Source: a bacterium (GTDB lineage Bacteria > Vulcanimicrobiota > Vulcanimicrobiia > Vulcanimicrobiales > SCRA01). Taken from it: a DNA stretch of 13,361 nt. Each line of letters begins with the position of its first letter. The stretch's first letter is position 1. Shown piece by piece: positions 6,109 to 13,361 of this stretch. Below the pieces are notes generated by a model. That model had not been told where the DNA came from. It did not search any database and was given only the letters and a program-made list of their open reading frames with translations. Both the position numbers and the translations under genes were made by a program. The stretch lies in assembly GCA_028869325.1 (NCBI GenBank), contig JAGWST010000277.1, positions 1 to 13,361 of the forward strand, given 5' to 3'.

Positions 6109-8151
6109 GTGATCGAGACGCATCGTTACCGGCGCCTTCTCTACGCCGTCCTCTGCCTGGGCTTGCTCGCCGCCCTCTTCGTCGCCGTCTGGCGCGTGCA
6201 TGCCGAGCATCAGGCGCGCCGGGTCGAGATCGCGATGGATGCCCAGGACTTCCTGAGCTTCGCCCACGCCTACGGCTACAACCCCAAGGCCTTCTTGATC
6301 GCGCTGCGCCGCGCAGGGCTGACATCGCTGGCGGTGACCGAGGAGCTTGGGGGCAACGTCAGCACGAGCAGCCACGGCGTGGTCTACTCCGGGCAGCAGG
6401 TGCTGGATCAGGCGCTGCTCGCGCCGGTCCACGATCCGGGCTTGGCCCGGCTCTTGCACGACCACGCGGTGAAGCCGGATTGGGTCTACGTGGAGGCCTT
6501 CGACCGGCCGACGTACGAGCGCTATCTCCACGCCCTGCGGCGCTACTTCGAGCCAAAGGACGTGCGCCCCGTACGGACCGCCTTCCCGTACGTCGTCGCC
6601 GCGCGAACCGATCTGGACTACTTCAACAATCTCGCCCTGGGGCTGCCCGCCGATCAGGTGGGGCTGGCGCGCGATACCCACCTGCTGCTGATCCCCCGCG
6701 TGCAGAACGACGAGCGCTACTCACCCGCCGCGATAGACTCGATCTTTGGCGACATCGCGCGCGACGGCAGGGTCTCCACGATCATCTTCTTCGGCCTGCG
6801 CAATCAAGTGCTGGGCTTCCCCGATCAGCTGGACGCGACGGCCGCCGCATTCGGGCGCAGCGGCGACAACTTCGGCACGATCGAGGTCTACTCGAAGGAT
6901 CAGCTGCAGAAGGGGAACCTCGGCCTCGCGCGCCTGATTCCCAATCAGGTGGTGCGCGTGCAGGCCATCGCCAAGCTGGAGCTCGACAAGCTCGATCTTC
7001 CCACCGTGGTCTCGCGCTACGCCTTGGGCGCGCGCGAGCGCAACGTGCGCGTCATCTACTTGAGGCCCTTCCAGCACGAGTACGAAGGCAAGAGCATCGA
7101 GGCCACCAATATCGCGCTGGTGGCAGCGATCAAAGATGCGCTGCTGCGCGACGGCCTGCGCATCGGGCGCGCCACGCCCTTCCCGCGGACGCGCTTCTGG
7201 AGCGTGGTCACGCTGCTGGCGCTGATTGCCGCGCTGGCGGTGCCCGCCGGATTCCTGCTGTTGATCGAGTTCCTGCGCACGGGGCCCGGCGAGCAGGCCC
7301 CCGGCCGGCCTCTGCCGCGCCCGCTTGGGCGCTTGGCGCTGATCCTCTTCGCGGCGACCGTGGCGCTGATGTTGGGCGCCCTTGCGATCCATCACGATCT
7401 GCTTGGGCGCAAGCTCGCGGCGCTGGCGGCGGGCCTGACGTTCGGCACGCTCTCCTTCACGACGCTCGCGGTCCTCTTTCGCACGCCGCCGCCGCCGCGC
7501 GCGGGTGCCGCGCTCTCGCGCGGCGTGCGCGCCTTGCTGGCTGCGGTGGGCACGGCGTTGCTGGGGGCGCTGGTCATCGTGGGCCTGCTTTCGCATCCGC
7601 TGCTGATGACGGAGGTGGAGGCGTTCTCCGGCGTCAAGCTGCTGCTGCTGCTGATCCCGCTGGCCGCGCTGCTGATCGCCCTCTACTCGCCGCGCTTCGG
7701 CAGCACGCTCTCCGCCGCTAGCCTGCAGTCGCCCGTCCGCGTCTGGGAGCTGCTCGCCGGCGTCGCGGTCATCGCGCTGGGCGCCGTGCTGACGCTGCGC
7801 TCCGGAAATCAAAGCGATATCGGTCCCTCGCCGCTGGAGCAGCACCTGCGCACGGGGTTGACGCATCTCCTGGTGGTGCGGCCGCGCACCAAGGAGTTCC
7901 TCATCGGCTGGCCCTCGCTGCTGCTGGTCGCGGCGCTCTGGCCGCGCCACCGGCGCTGGCTGGCGTGGCTCCTTGCGCTGGGCGCAGGCGTCGGTCTGGG
8001 CGACGTGGTCGATACCTTCTCGCATCTGCACACGCCGCTCTGGGTCGGGGCCGTGCGCACGATCAACGGGCTCCTGCTGGGGATCGCCGCCGGGGCGGTC
8101 CTGGTTTGGCTCTACCGGCGCTTCGTGCCCGAGGAACCGGCGATCGAGTGA
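6109..8151 (+). CDS. DUF5693 family polytopic membrane protein
   Basis: This 680-aa protein matches the general plan of DUF5693 proteins. One N-terminal membrane anchor (about 8-30) is followed by an extracytoplasmic domain of roughly 330 residues, then about nine membrane segments from 366 to the C-terminus (around 366-387, 409-428, 436-456, 475-494, 509-527, 546-564, 597-611, 617-631 and one near 655-672). Family-like blocks are LRRAGLTSLAVTEE, ARERNVRVIYLRPF, RPRTKEFLIGWP (591-602) and DVVDTFSHLHTP (632-643). The start is GTG at 6109, with purine-rich GAGGAAAGGGGG upstream. The stop overlaps csaB as GTGA. Its biochemical function is unknown; coupling with csaB suggests work on a cell-envelope polysaccharide, perhaps its transport or assembly (inference). 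Confidence 0.85.
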   Translation: MIETHRYRRLLYAVLCLGLLAALFVAVWRVHAEHQARRVEIAMDAQDFLSFAHAYGYNPKAFLIALRRAGLTSLAVTEELGGNVSTSSHGVVYSGQQVLDQALLAPVHDPGLARLLHDHAVKPDWVYVEAFDRPTYERYLHALRRYFEPKDVRPVRTAFPYVVAARTDLDYFNNLALGLPADQVGLARDTHLLLIPRVQNDERYSPAAIDSIFGDIARDGRVSTIIFFGLRNQVLGFPDQLDATAAAFGRSGDNFGTIEVYSKDQLQKGNLGLARLIPNQVVRVQAIAKLELDKLDLPTVVSRYALGARERNVRVIYLRPFQHEYEGKSIEATNIALVAAIKDALLRDGLRIGRATPFPRTRFWSVVTLLALIAALAVPAGFLLLIEFLRTGPGEQAPGRPLPRPLGRLALILFAATVALMLGALAIHHDLLGRKLAALAAGLTFGTLSFTTLAVLFRTPPPPRAGAALSRGVRALLAAVGTALLGALVIVGLLSHPLLMTEVEAFSGVKLLLLLIPLAALLIALYSPRFGSTLSAASLQSPVRVWELLAGVAVIALGAVLTLRSGNQSDIGPSPLEQHLRTGLTHLLVVRPRTKEFLIGWPSLLLVAALWPRHRRWLAWLLALGAGVGLGDVVDTFSHLHTPLWVGAVRTINGLLLGIAAGAVLVWLYRRFVPEEPAIE

Positions 8152-9230
8152 GGATCCTGCTCTCCGGCTACTACGGCTTCGGGAACCTGGGCGACGAGGC
8201 GCTGTTGGCGGAGATCTCATGCGGCCTGCGCCGGCGCTTTCCGAAGGTGGAGCTGGCGGTGCTCTCGGCCGATCCCGCGGCAACGGAGCGTGCCTATGGC
8301 ATCGAGGCGGCGCCGCGCTGGGACTTGGGCGCCGTGCGCCGCGAGATCGCCCGTGCCGACGTCTTTCTCTCCGGCGGCGGCGGCCTGCTCCAGAACGCCA
8401 CCAGCCTCAAGAGCCTTCTTTATTACGCGGGGCTGGTGCGCCAGGCCGTGAAGGCGCAGAAGATCGTGGGCATCTTCGCGCAGTCGATCGGGCCCTTGGA
8501 TTTCTGGGGCAAGGGCATCGTGCGCGAGTTCTGCAAGGGCGCCGCGTTCGCCACCGTTCGCGACGAGGCCAGCCGGACGCTGCTCTCCGGCTTGCTGCCC
8601 GGTGTCCCCGTCACGCGCACCGCCGACCCCGTCTTCCTCTACGATCCGCCGGCGGACGACGGCGCCGAAGAGCTGGCGCGCGAGGGCCTGGGTCCCGAGG
8701 TCCAGCCGCTGGTGGTTGCGTGTGTCCGCAAGACCAGCGCGCAGGCGGAGGTGGTGCAGCGTGTGGCGGCCGCCGTCGATAGCCTGGCCCAGGCGGGAGC
8801 CCACGTCGCGTTCCTGCCCTTCCAGTCTCCGGAGGACGCTGAGGCGGCAACGGAGGTCATTCGCAGGTGCCGCTCGACGCCGACGCTGCTGCCCGGCGGC
8901 GATCTCGCAAGCGTCGCGCGCGCCATCGCCACGGCGCAGGCACTAGTCGGCGTGCGGCTCCACGCACTGATCTTGGCGGCGCGTTTCGGCGTGCCGTTCC
9001 TCGCGGTGAGCTACGATCCGAAAGTCGCTGCGCTCTTGCGCCTGCTCGAGTACCCGCTTCCGCCATTGTGGGATCCGTCACTGCGCAAAGGCGAAGGCGC
9101 GCAACCCGCGGCGCTGGCGCAGCGCCTGTGGAGCGAGCGCGAGACGCTGGGCGCGCACTTGCGCGCGCGACTGCCGCAGATGCGGGGCGCAGCGGAAGAA
9201 AACTTCGAGATTCTCGCCCGCTACTTGTAG
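8148..9230 (+). CDS. csaB: Polysaccharide pyruvyl transferase CsaB
   Basis: The 360-aa product belongs to the pyruvyl transferase family, which moves pyruvate from phosphoenolpyruvate onto a wall polysaccharide. In Bacillus the ketal-pyruvyl group anchors SLH-domain S-layer proteins. Visible motifs are LLSGYYGFGNLGDEALL at the N-terminus (GNLGDE 12-17), SGGGGLLQN (75-83), IFAQSIGPL, and the late VGVRLHALILAARFG with R270 and H272. The long frame opens earlier, but GTG at 8148 is chosen because it overlaps the DUF5693 stop (GTGA) and immediately precedes the conserved RILLSGYYG segment. No SLH-domain protein lies in the window to confirm the S-layer role. Confidence 0.92.
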   Translation: MRILLSGYYGFGNLGDEALLAEISCGLRRRFPKVELAVLSADPAATERAYGIEAAPRWDLGAVRREIARADVFLSGGGGLLQNATSLKSLLYYAGLVRQAVKAQKIVGIFAQSIGPLDFWGKGIVREFCKGAAFATVRDEASRTLLSGLLPGVPVTRTADPVFLYDPPADDGAEELAREGLGPEVQPLVVACVRKTSAQAEVVQRVAAAVDSLAQAGAHVAFLPFQSPEDAEAATEVIRRCRSTPTLLPGGDLASVARAIATAQALVGVRLHALILAARFGVPFLAVSYDPKVAALLRLLEYPLPPLWDPSLRKGEGAQPAALAQRLWSERETLGAHLRARLPQMRGAAEENFEILARYL

Positions 9231-9261
9231 GTTCGCGCGACGATCGGCCGAAGATGAGAGC

Positions 9262-9981
9262 ATGGCGCAACGGCTGCGCGGTACGGTGTGGATCGCTCGC
9301 TGCTTCGGCATTCGTGTCGGCATCGATCCGTCATGGCTGCTGGTCTTCGCGCTCGTCACCTGGGCGTTGAGCGGCTCGTTCGCGGACCTCGGCCGCGTGC
9401 ACGCCTGGGCTCTGGCCGCGCTTGCCGCTGCGGCGTTCTTCGCCAGCGTCGTGATTCACGAGTTTGCCCATGCGCTGACGGCGCGCCGCTTCGGTGTCAC
9501 GACGCTCGCGATCCGGCTCTTCCTCTTCGGCGGCGCGGCCACCATTGCGTCTGAGCCGCCGACCCCCGCGGCGGAGGTGGCGATCGCCGCGGCCGGCCCG
9601 ATGTGCAGCGCCCTGCTGGCGGTGCTCTGCGGCGCGGGCGTGGAGGCGCTCCTCCTCTTTGGCGGACGCCCCGATGTGGCGCTGCTGCTCATGTACCTGG
9701 CCGCGGCCAACGCGCTGGTAGCCGCGTTCAACCTGTTGCCGGCGTACCCGCTGGACGGCGGCCGCATCCTGCGCGCGTGCCTCTGGCAGTGGCGCGGGGA
9801 CCATGGCGCCGCCACGCGTATCTCCTCCGTGTCGGGCATGGCCCTGGCTTTTGCTCTGGGAGCCGCCGGCATCGCCGTCGCGTCGCACGGCCGCCATTGG
9901 GACGCGCTGTGGTACGTCGCGGTCGCGGGCTTTGTCTCCGCCGCGACGATCCACAGCTATCGCCGCGCCCGGCGCGGCTAG
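9262..9981 (+). CDS. M50 site-2-protease-like membrane metallopeptidase, no CBS domains
   Basis: This is a 239-aa hydrophobic protein with the two zinc motifs of M50 intramembrane peptidases: VVIHEFAHAL (HExxH at 66-70) and NLLPAYPLDGGR (157-168) with metal ligand D165. The opening (FGIRVGIDPSWLLVF) is typical of the bacterial group related to SpoIVFB and Rip3-like proteins. Many relatives carry a C-terminal pair of CBS domains; this one stops after its last membrane segment, so it is a minimal core. It cleaves membrane-bound substrates, often regulators such as anti-sigma factors, but no substrate is visible nearby. The ATG at 9262 lies 31 bases after csaB, with a poor ribosome site (GAGAG). 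It is probably in the DUF5693-csaB transcription unit. Confidence 0.9.
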   Translation: MAQRLRGTVWIARCFGIRVGIDPSWLLVFALVTWALSGSFADLGRVHAWALAALAAAAFFASVVIHEFAHALTARRFGVTTLAIRLFLFGGAATIASEPPTPAAEVAIAAAGPMCSALLAVLCGAGVEALLLFGGRPDVALLLMYLAAANALVAAFNLLPAYPLDGGRILRACLWQWRGDHGAATRISSVSGMALAFALGAAGIAVASHGRHWDALWYVAVAGFVSAATIHSYRRARRG

Positions 9982-10005
9982 GCGGCGATCCCTCGCGGGG
10001 GGAGC

Positions 10006-10035
10006 GGCGGCTCACGATAGCGTAAGCCAGCCGCC
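10006..10035 (+). promoter_or_regulatory. Hairpin abutting the ileS start codon
   Basis: GGCGGCT (10006-10012) is the exact reverse complement of AGCCGCC (10029-10035), with a 16-base loop, and the stem ends two bases before the ileS ATG. No Shine-Dalgarno sits at normal spacing; the nearest, GGAG at 10001-10004, is about 33 bases away but would move close to the start if the stem forms. The gap is too short for a T-box and shows no T-box sequence. Confidence 0.4.
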
Positions 10036-10037
10036 TG

Positions 10038-12839
10038 ATGGCGACCGAAGCGACGAAGAGGCCCGACTACCGAGGGACGCTCAACCTCCCGCAGACCGAG
10101 TTTCCCATGAAGGCGAACCTCCCGCAGCGGGAGCCCGCGCGCATCGCGTGGTGGGCGGAGCACCGGATCTATCAGCGCCGGCTCGAGAGCAACGGCGAGG
10201 GCCGACCCTGGATTCTCCATGACGGACCGCCGTACGCCAATGGCGGACTGCACATGGGGCACTTCCTCAACAAAGTGCTCAAGGACATCTTCGTCAAGGT
10301 CAACCTGCTCGATGGGCGCGCATCGCGCTTCGTGCCGGGCTGGGACATGCACGGCCTGCCGATCGAGATGGAGACGCTCAAGCACCTGGGCGTGCACTTC
10401 CGTAGCGTACCGCCGGCGGAGTTGCGCGAGAAGTGCCGGGAGCGGGCGCTCTACTGGCTGGACATCCAGCGTGATCTCTTCATGCGCATGGGCTGCTTCG
10501 GTCTCTGGGAGGCGCCTTACCGCACGATCGATCCCTCCTTCGAGGGGACGATCGTGGATGCGCTCGCGGATCTCGCTCAGCAAGGCTACCTGTACAAAGG
10601 CCTGCGCTCGACCTACTGGTGTCCCACCGACGAGACCGCGCTTGCCGACGCTGAGATCGAGTATCGCGATCACGTCTCGCCTTCAGTCTACGTGCGCTTT
10701 CCGGCCGATGCCGCGCAGCGCGGCGACCTGCTCTCGCGCTTCGACGGTCAGGTGAGCGAGGCCGGCGATCTGCCGCTGGCCGTGATGTGCTGGACCACCA
10801 CGCCGTGGTCGCTGCCCGGAACCGTAGGCGTTGCCTTCAACCCTGAGGCGGAGTACGGCCTCTTTCGCTTCCGCCATGCTGCCGGCGGCGAGGACCTGCT
10901 GATCTTCGCCACGGCGTTGCTGGAGAGCGTGCTGGCGCGGGTTCCGGGTACGACGGCGCAGACGCTGGCGACCACGACCGGCGCGCACCTGGTGGGCGGT
11001 GAGGTTCACCATCCGTTCATGGAGTTCATGGTGCGGCTGGTCGACGCGCCCTACGTCGAGCTGGAGACCGGCACCGGCGCGGTGACCACGGCCCCCGGTC
11101 ACGGTCCCGAGGATTTCGAGACGGGCGTGCGCTGCGGCTTGCCGATCGTCACCCCGGTGAACGAGCGCGGCGACTTCACGGCCGAGGCCGGCATCTTCCA
11201 CGGCCTCAACGTGTTGCGCGACGCCAACGCGAAGATCGTCGAGCACTTGCGTGCCAACGGCACGCTCTACTGCAGCGTCGACTACTCGCACAGCTACGCG
11301 CACTGCTGGCGCTGCCACAATCCCGTCATCTTCCGCGCGACCTCGCAGTGGTTCATGGCGCTCGACGTCAACCACCTGCGCCGGCGTACCACCGAGCAGG
11401 TGGCCGACGTGAGGTGGCACCCCGCGTGGGGCGAAGAGCGCATGCGCCTGATGATCGAGAACCATCCGGATTGGTGCCTCTCGCGCCAACGCACGTGGGG
11501 GACGCCGATTCCGGCCTTCGACTGCCAGGAGTGCGGCGCGGAGATCTTGGACCCGCGCGTGGCGCGCCACGTGGCGGCGCTCTTCCGCGAGCACGGCGCC
11601 ACGATCTGGTGGACATGGGACGCGCCGCGCCTGCTTCCGGCGGAGTTTTGCTGCCCGCAGTGCGGCTCGGCTAAGCTGAAGAAGGAGATGAACATCGTCG
11701 ACATCTGGTTCGAGTCGGGCGTGACGCACTTGGCGGTGCTCGGCTCGGAGCAGATGCCCTGGCCCGCCGACGTCTACCTGGAGGGCAGCGATCAGTACCG
11801 CGGCTGGTTTCGCAGCAATCTGCTCACCTCGATGGCCATCAAGGGCACGCCGCCCTACCGCGAGGTGGTCTCGACCGGCTGGGTCGTCGATCCCGAGGGG
11901 CGCGCGATGCACAAGTCGGCCGGCAACTACATCGCAGCCGACGATGCGATGAACACCTACGGTGCCGATGTGATGCGGCTGTGGATCGCCTCCGTCGACT
12001 ACGAGGCCGACGTGCGCGTCGGCGCCTCGATCCTGGCCAACGTCGGCGAGGTCTACCGCAACCTGCGCAATCGCGTGCGCTTCATCTTGGGGAACCTCTT
12101 CGACTTTTTGCCCCAGCAGACGGTGCCCGCGGATCGGCTCCATCCGATCGATCGTCTGGCGCTGGCGGTGACGGATGCACTGGCGGAGCGCTGCGCGCGC
12201 GCCTATCGCGAGTTTCGCCTGCACGACGTCTATCTGGCGCTCTCGAACTTCGTCAACGACGACCTCTCGGCGTTCTATCTGGACGCGCTCAAGGATCGGC
12301 TCTACTCCAGCGCCGCCGGCGCGACGGGACGCCGCAGCGCGCAAAGCGTGCTCTGGCACATCGCCAAGACGCTGATGGCGCTCTACGCGCCGGTGCTCTC
12401 GTTCAGCGCCGAGGAGGCCTGGCAGAGTGTGCCGCCGTCGCTGCGCGAAGGCGTCGACTCCGTCTTCTTTCTCAAGCTCGAGGAGCCGCACGAGGCCTCG
12501 CCCGAGGGCGCCGCCGCAGTGTGGAGTCTGGTGAAGGGGCTGCGCGCGCAGGTCAAAGCGCAGACCGCCGTCGAGGGCAGGGACTTCGAGCTGCGCGCGC
12601 TGGTCAGCGCCGACGCGGCGACGGCGGCTACGCTCGAAGGGCTGGGCGACGATCTGCGCGAGGCGCTGGTGGTCTCCGCCTGCGACGTGACGGCCGGCTC
12701 GGAGAACGGCGTCTCCATGGAGCTGGCGCGGACGGATGGCGAGAAGTGCGCGCGCTGCTGGAAGTATCTCGCGCTGGGCGCCGATCCCGCCCACCCCTTC
12801 GTCTGCGGCCCCTGCGCCGAGGTGGTACGCTCGCTCTAG
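10038..12839 (+). CDS. ileS: Isoleucyl-tRNA synthetase
   Basis: This 933-aa class I synthetase charges tRNA-Ile and is close in length to the bacterial E. coli type (938 aa). The N-terminus (GTLNLPQTEFPMKANLPQRE) is characteristic. The HIGH motif is HMGH (72-75) within HDGPPYANGG. The CP1 editing domain shows TTPWSLPG and GHGPEDF (354-360, with D359). The catalytic loop is AMHKS (623-627), where KMSKS is standard; the second lysine, K626, is kept. A zinc ribbon-like insert pairs C496/C499 with C539/C542. The C-terminal zinc finger has C904, C907, C923 and C926 (CARCWKY, CGPC). The ATG at 10038 follows M50 by 56 bases. The stop TAG overlaps the convergent lgt stop. Confidence 0.98.
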   Translation: MATEATKRPDYRGTLNLPQTEFPMKANLPQREPARIAWWAEHRIYQRRLESNGEGRPWILHDGPPYANGGLHMGHFLNKVLKDIFVKVNLLDGRASRFVPGWDMHGLPIEMETLKHLGVHFRSVPPAELREKCRERALYWLDIQRDLFMRMGCFGLWEAPYRTIDPSFEGTIVDALADLAQQGYLYKGLRSTYWCPTDETALADAEIEYRDHVSPSVYVRFPADAAQRGDLLSRFDGQVSEAGDLPLAVMCWTTTPWSLPGTVGVAFNPEAEYGLFRFRHAAGGEDLLIFATALLESVLARVPGTTAQTLATTTGAHLVGGEVHHPFMEFMVRLVDAPYVELETGTGAVTTAPGHGPEDFETGVRCGLPIVTPVNERGDFTAEAGIFHGLNVLRDANAKIVEHLRANGTLYCSVDYSHSYAHCWRCHNPVIFRATSQWFMALDVNHLRRRTTEQVADVRWHPAWGEERMRLMIENHPDWCLSRQRTWGTPIPAFDCQECGAEILDPRVARHVAALFREHGATIWWTWDAPRLLPAEFCCPQCGSAKLKKEMNIVDIWFESGVTHLAVLGSEQMPWPADVYLEGSDQYRGWFRSNLLTSMAIKGTPPYREVVSTGWVVDPEGRAMHKSAGNYIAADDAMNTYGADVMRLWIASVDYEADVRVGASILANVGEVYRNLRNRVRFILGNLFDFLPQQTVPADRLHPIDRLALAVTDALAERCARAYREFRLHDVYLALSNFVNDDLSAFYLDALKDRLYSSAAGATGRRSAQSVLWHIAKTLMALYAPVLSFSAEEAWQSVPPSLREGVDSVFFLKLEEPHEASPEGAAAVWSLVKGLRAQVKAQTAVEGRDFELRALVSADAATAATLEGLGDDLREALVVSACDVTAGSENGVSMELARTDGEKCARCWKYLALGADPAHPFVCGPCAEVVRSL

Positions 12840-13361
12840 CGAGACGATTCCAGCGGCGCGTGCTCCGACGGCGGCGCCTGCTTACGATACTTCAGATTCA
12901 CGTAGACCAGCATGGCCAGGCCGATGACGATCTGCGGCACGGCCAGCAGCTGGCCGCCCGTGAGTCCCAAGAAGATAAAGCCGGGCTCGCGGAACCATTC
13001 GGCGATGGTGCGCGTCACGCCGTAGTACGTGAACCACAGCCAGAAGAGGCTGCCATCCGCGAGGGTGAAGCGGCGCGCGATGAAGAGCAGCGGCAGCGCG
13101 AGGATATCGAGCGCCCCCTCCATCAACTGCGAGGGCCAGCGGTAGCCGGGGAAGTTGGGGAACTGCACGCCCCAGGGGTCGCTCGCCGGAACGATACGCC
13201 CCGGCAGCTCGTCGTTGATGAAGTTGACCACGCGCGTCAGCGCGATGCCGATCGGAATCAGCATCACGATCTCGTCGGCAAAGACGCGGTAGGTCAGGCC
13301 CGGATGCTTGCGCAGGAAGAGCAGGCCCGCGACGATCACGCCGATGAGCCCGCCGTGGAAA
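12836..13361 (-). CDS. lgt: Prolipoprotein diacylglyceryl transferase, N-terminus outside window
   Basis: This is the C-terminal 174 residues of Lgt, the membrane enzyme that moves diacylglycerol from phosphatidylglycerol onto the lipobox cysteine of prolipoproteins. The start lies past the right edge; the reading frame is open to the last base. It begins with FHGGLIG, containing the essential histidine of the family. It continues with the signature region TRVVNFINDELPGR, WPSQLMEG, an EWFREPG segment and GLTGGQLLAVPQI, and ends in a basic, probably cytoplasmic tail (NLKYRKQ). Membrane segments are evident throughout. A GTG at 13339 is only an internal codon. The stop overlaps that of convergent ileS, leaving no room for an intergenic terminator. 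Confidence 0.95.
   Translation of the reverse strand, partial: FHGGLIGVIVAGLLFLRKHPGLTYRVFADEIVMLIPIGIALTRVVNFINDELPGRIVPASDPWGVQFPNFPGYRWPSQLMEGALDILALPLLFIARRFTLADGSLFWLWFTYYGVTRTIAEWFREPGFIFLGLTGGQLLAVPQIVIGLAMLVYVNLKYRKQAPPSEHAPLESSR

Noticed and set aside
7636..7660. CTG repeat run
   Set aside because: It is a leucine stretch of a membrane segment in frame, not a functional repeat.
6721..8283. 520-codon minus-strand open frame opposite the DUF5693 gene
   Set aside because: Its composition is low-complexity Gln/Arg/Ala and mirrors the hydrophobic plus-strand gene; no domain or ribosome site supports it.
9982..10037. T-box riboswitch upstream of ileS
   Set aside because: Only 56 bases separate the genes, with no T-box or specifier-loop sequence and no terminator.
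10683..12794. 703-codon open frame on the minus strand opposite ileS
   Set aside because: ileS is unequivocal across this interval; the antisense frame has Arg/His/Gln-rich sequence with no recognisable domain, a common shadow in GC-rich codon use.
1..13361. tRNA genes, CRISPR arrays, insertion sequences or phage remnants
   Set aside because: I looked on both strands and saw no cloverleaf, no spaced direct repeats and no transposase or integrase motifs; nearly all DNA is used by the genes listed.

Overview
The window is GC-rich, almost fully coding and dominated by conserved housekeeping genes. No tRNA, rRNA, CRISPR array, insertion sequence or phage gene is visible. It looks like a bacterial chromosome segment. 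The rplS-lepB-rbgA-rnhB-yraN order is the classical ribosome/secretion cluster. A DUF5693 membrane protein joined to CsaB is a pairing typical of Terrabacteria. A LolA/DUF1571-like exported protein hints at a diderm. Together these suggest an uncultivated terrabacterial lineage such as Eremiobacterota or Armatimonadota. That placement is inference, not demonstrated. GTG and TTG starts are common and are supported by stop/start overlaps.

Layout. Positions 1-5887 form one minus-strand operon, read right to left: rplS, two paralogous signal peptidases I (lepB copies 3 and 2), a third divergent lepB (copy 1), rbgA/ylqF, rnhB, yraN, a soluble Hanks-type Ser/Thr kinase, and the 5' part of an exported LolA/DUF1571-like gene cut by the left edge. 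Four consecutive junctions are 4-base overlaps (GTGA, GTGA, ATGA, TTGA), so the genes are probably translationally coupled. A sigma70-like promoter (5985-6013, minus) lies upstream of rplS. Positions 5888-6108 are the divergent intergenic region.

From 6109 the plus strand carries a multi-membrane DUF5693 protein overlapping csaB by GTGA, then a compact M50 site-2-protease-like gene and ileS. A convergent, 5'-truncated lgt runs in from the right edge and shares a CTAG stop palindrome with ileS.

The left operon links translation (L19, RbgA), protein export (three signal peptidases), RNA/DNA hybrid removal (RNase HII) and signalling (kinase). The right half is a cell-envelope block (polysaccharide pyruvylation, membrane proteolysis, lipoprotein acylation) plus isoleucyl-tRNA synthetase.

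The most unusual element is a perfect 24-bp inverted repeat (4071-4094 / 4109-4132) between lepB copies 2 and 1. One arm is the coding end of lepB copy 2, which suggests an inverted duplication that now forms a very strong hairpin inside the operon. Beyond this, the region is mostly ordinary housekeeping DNA; I do not see a convincing wholly new system.
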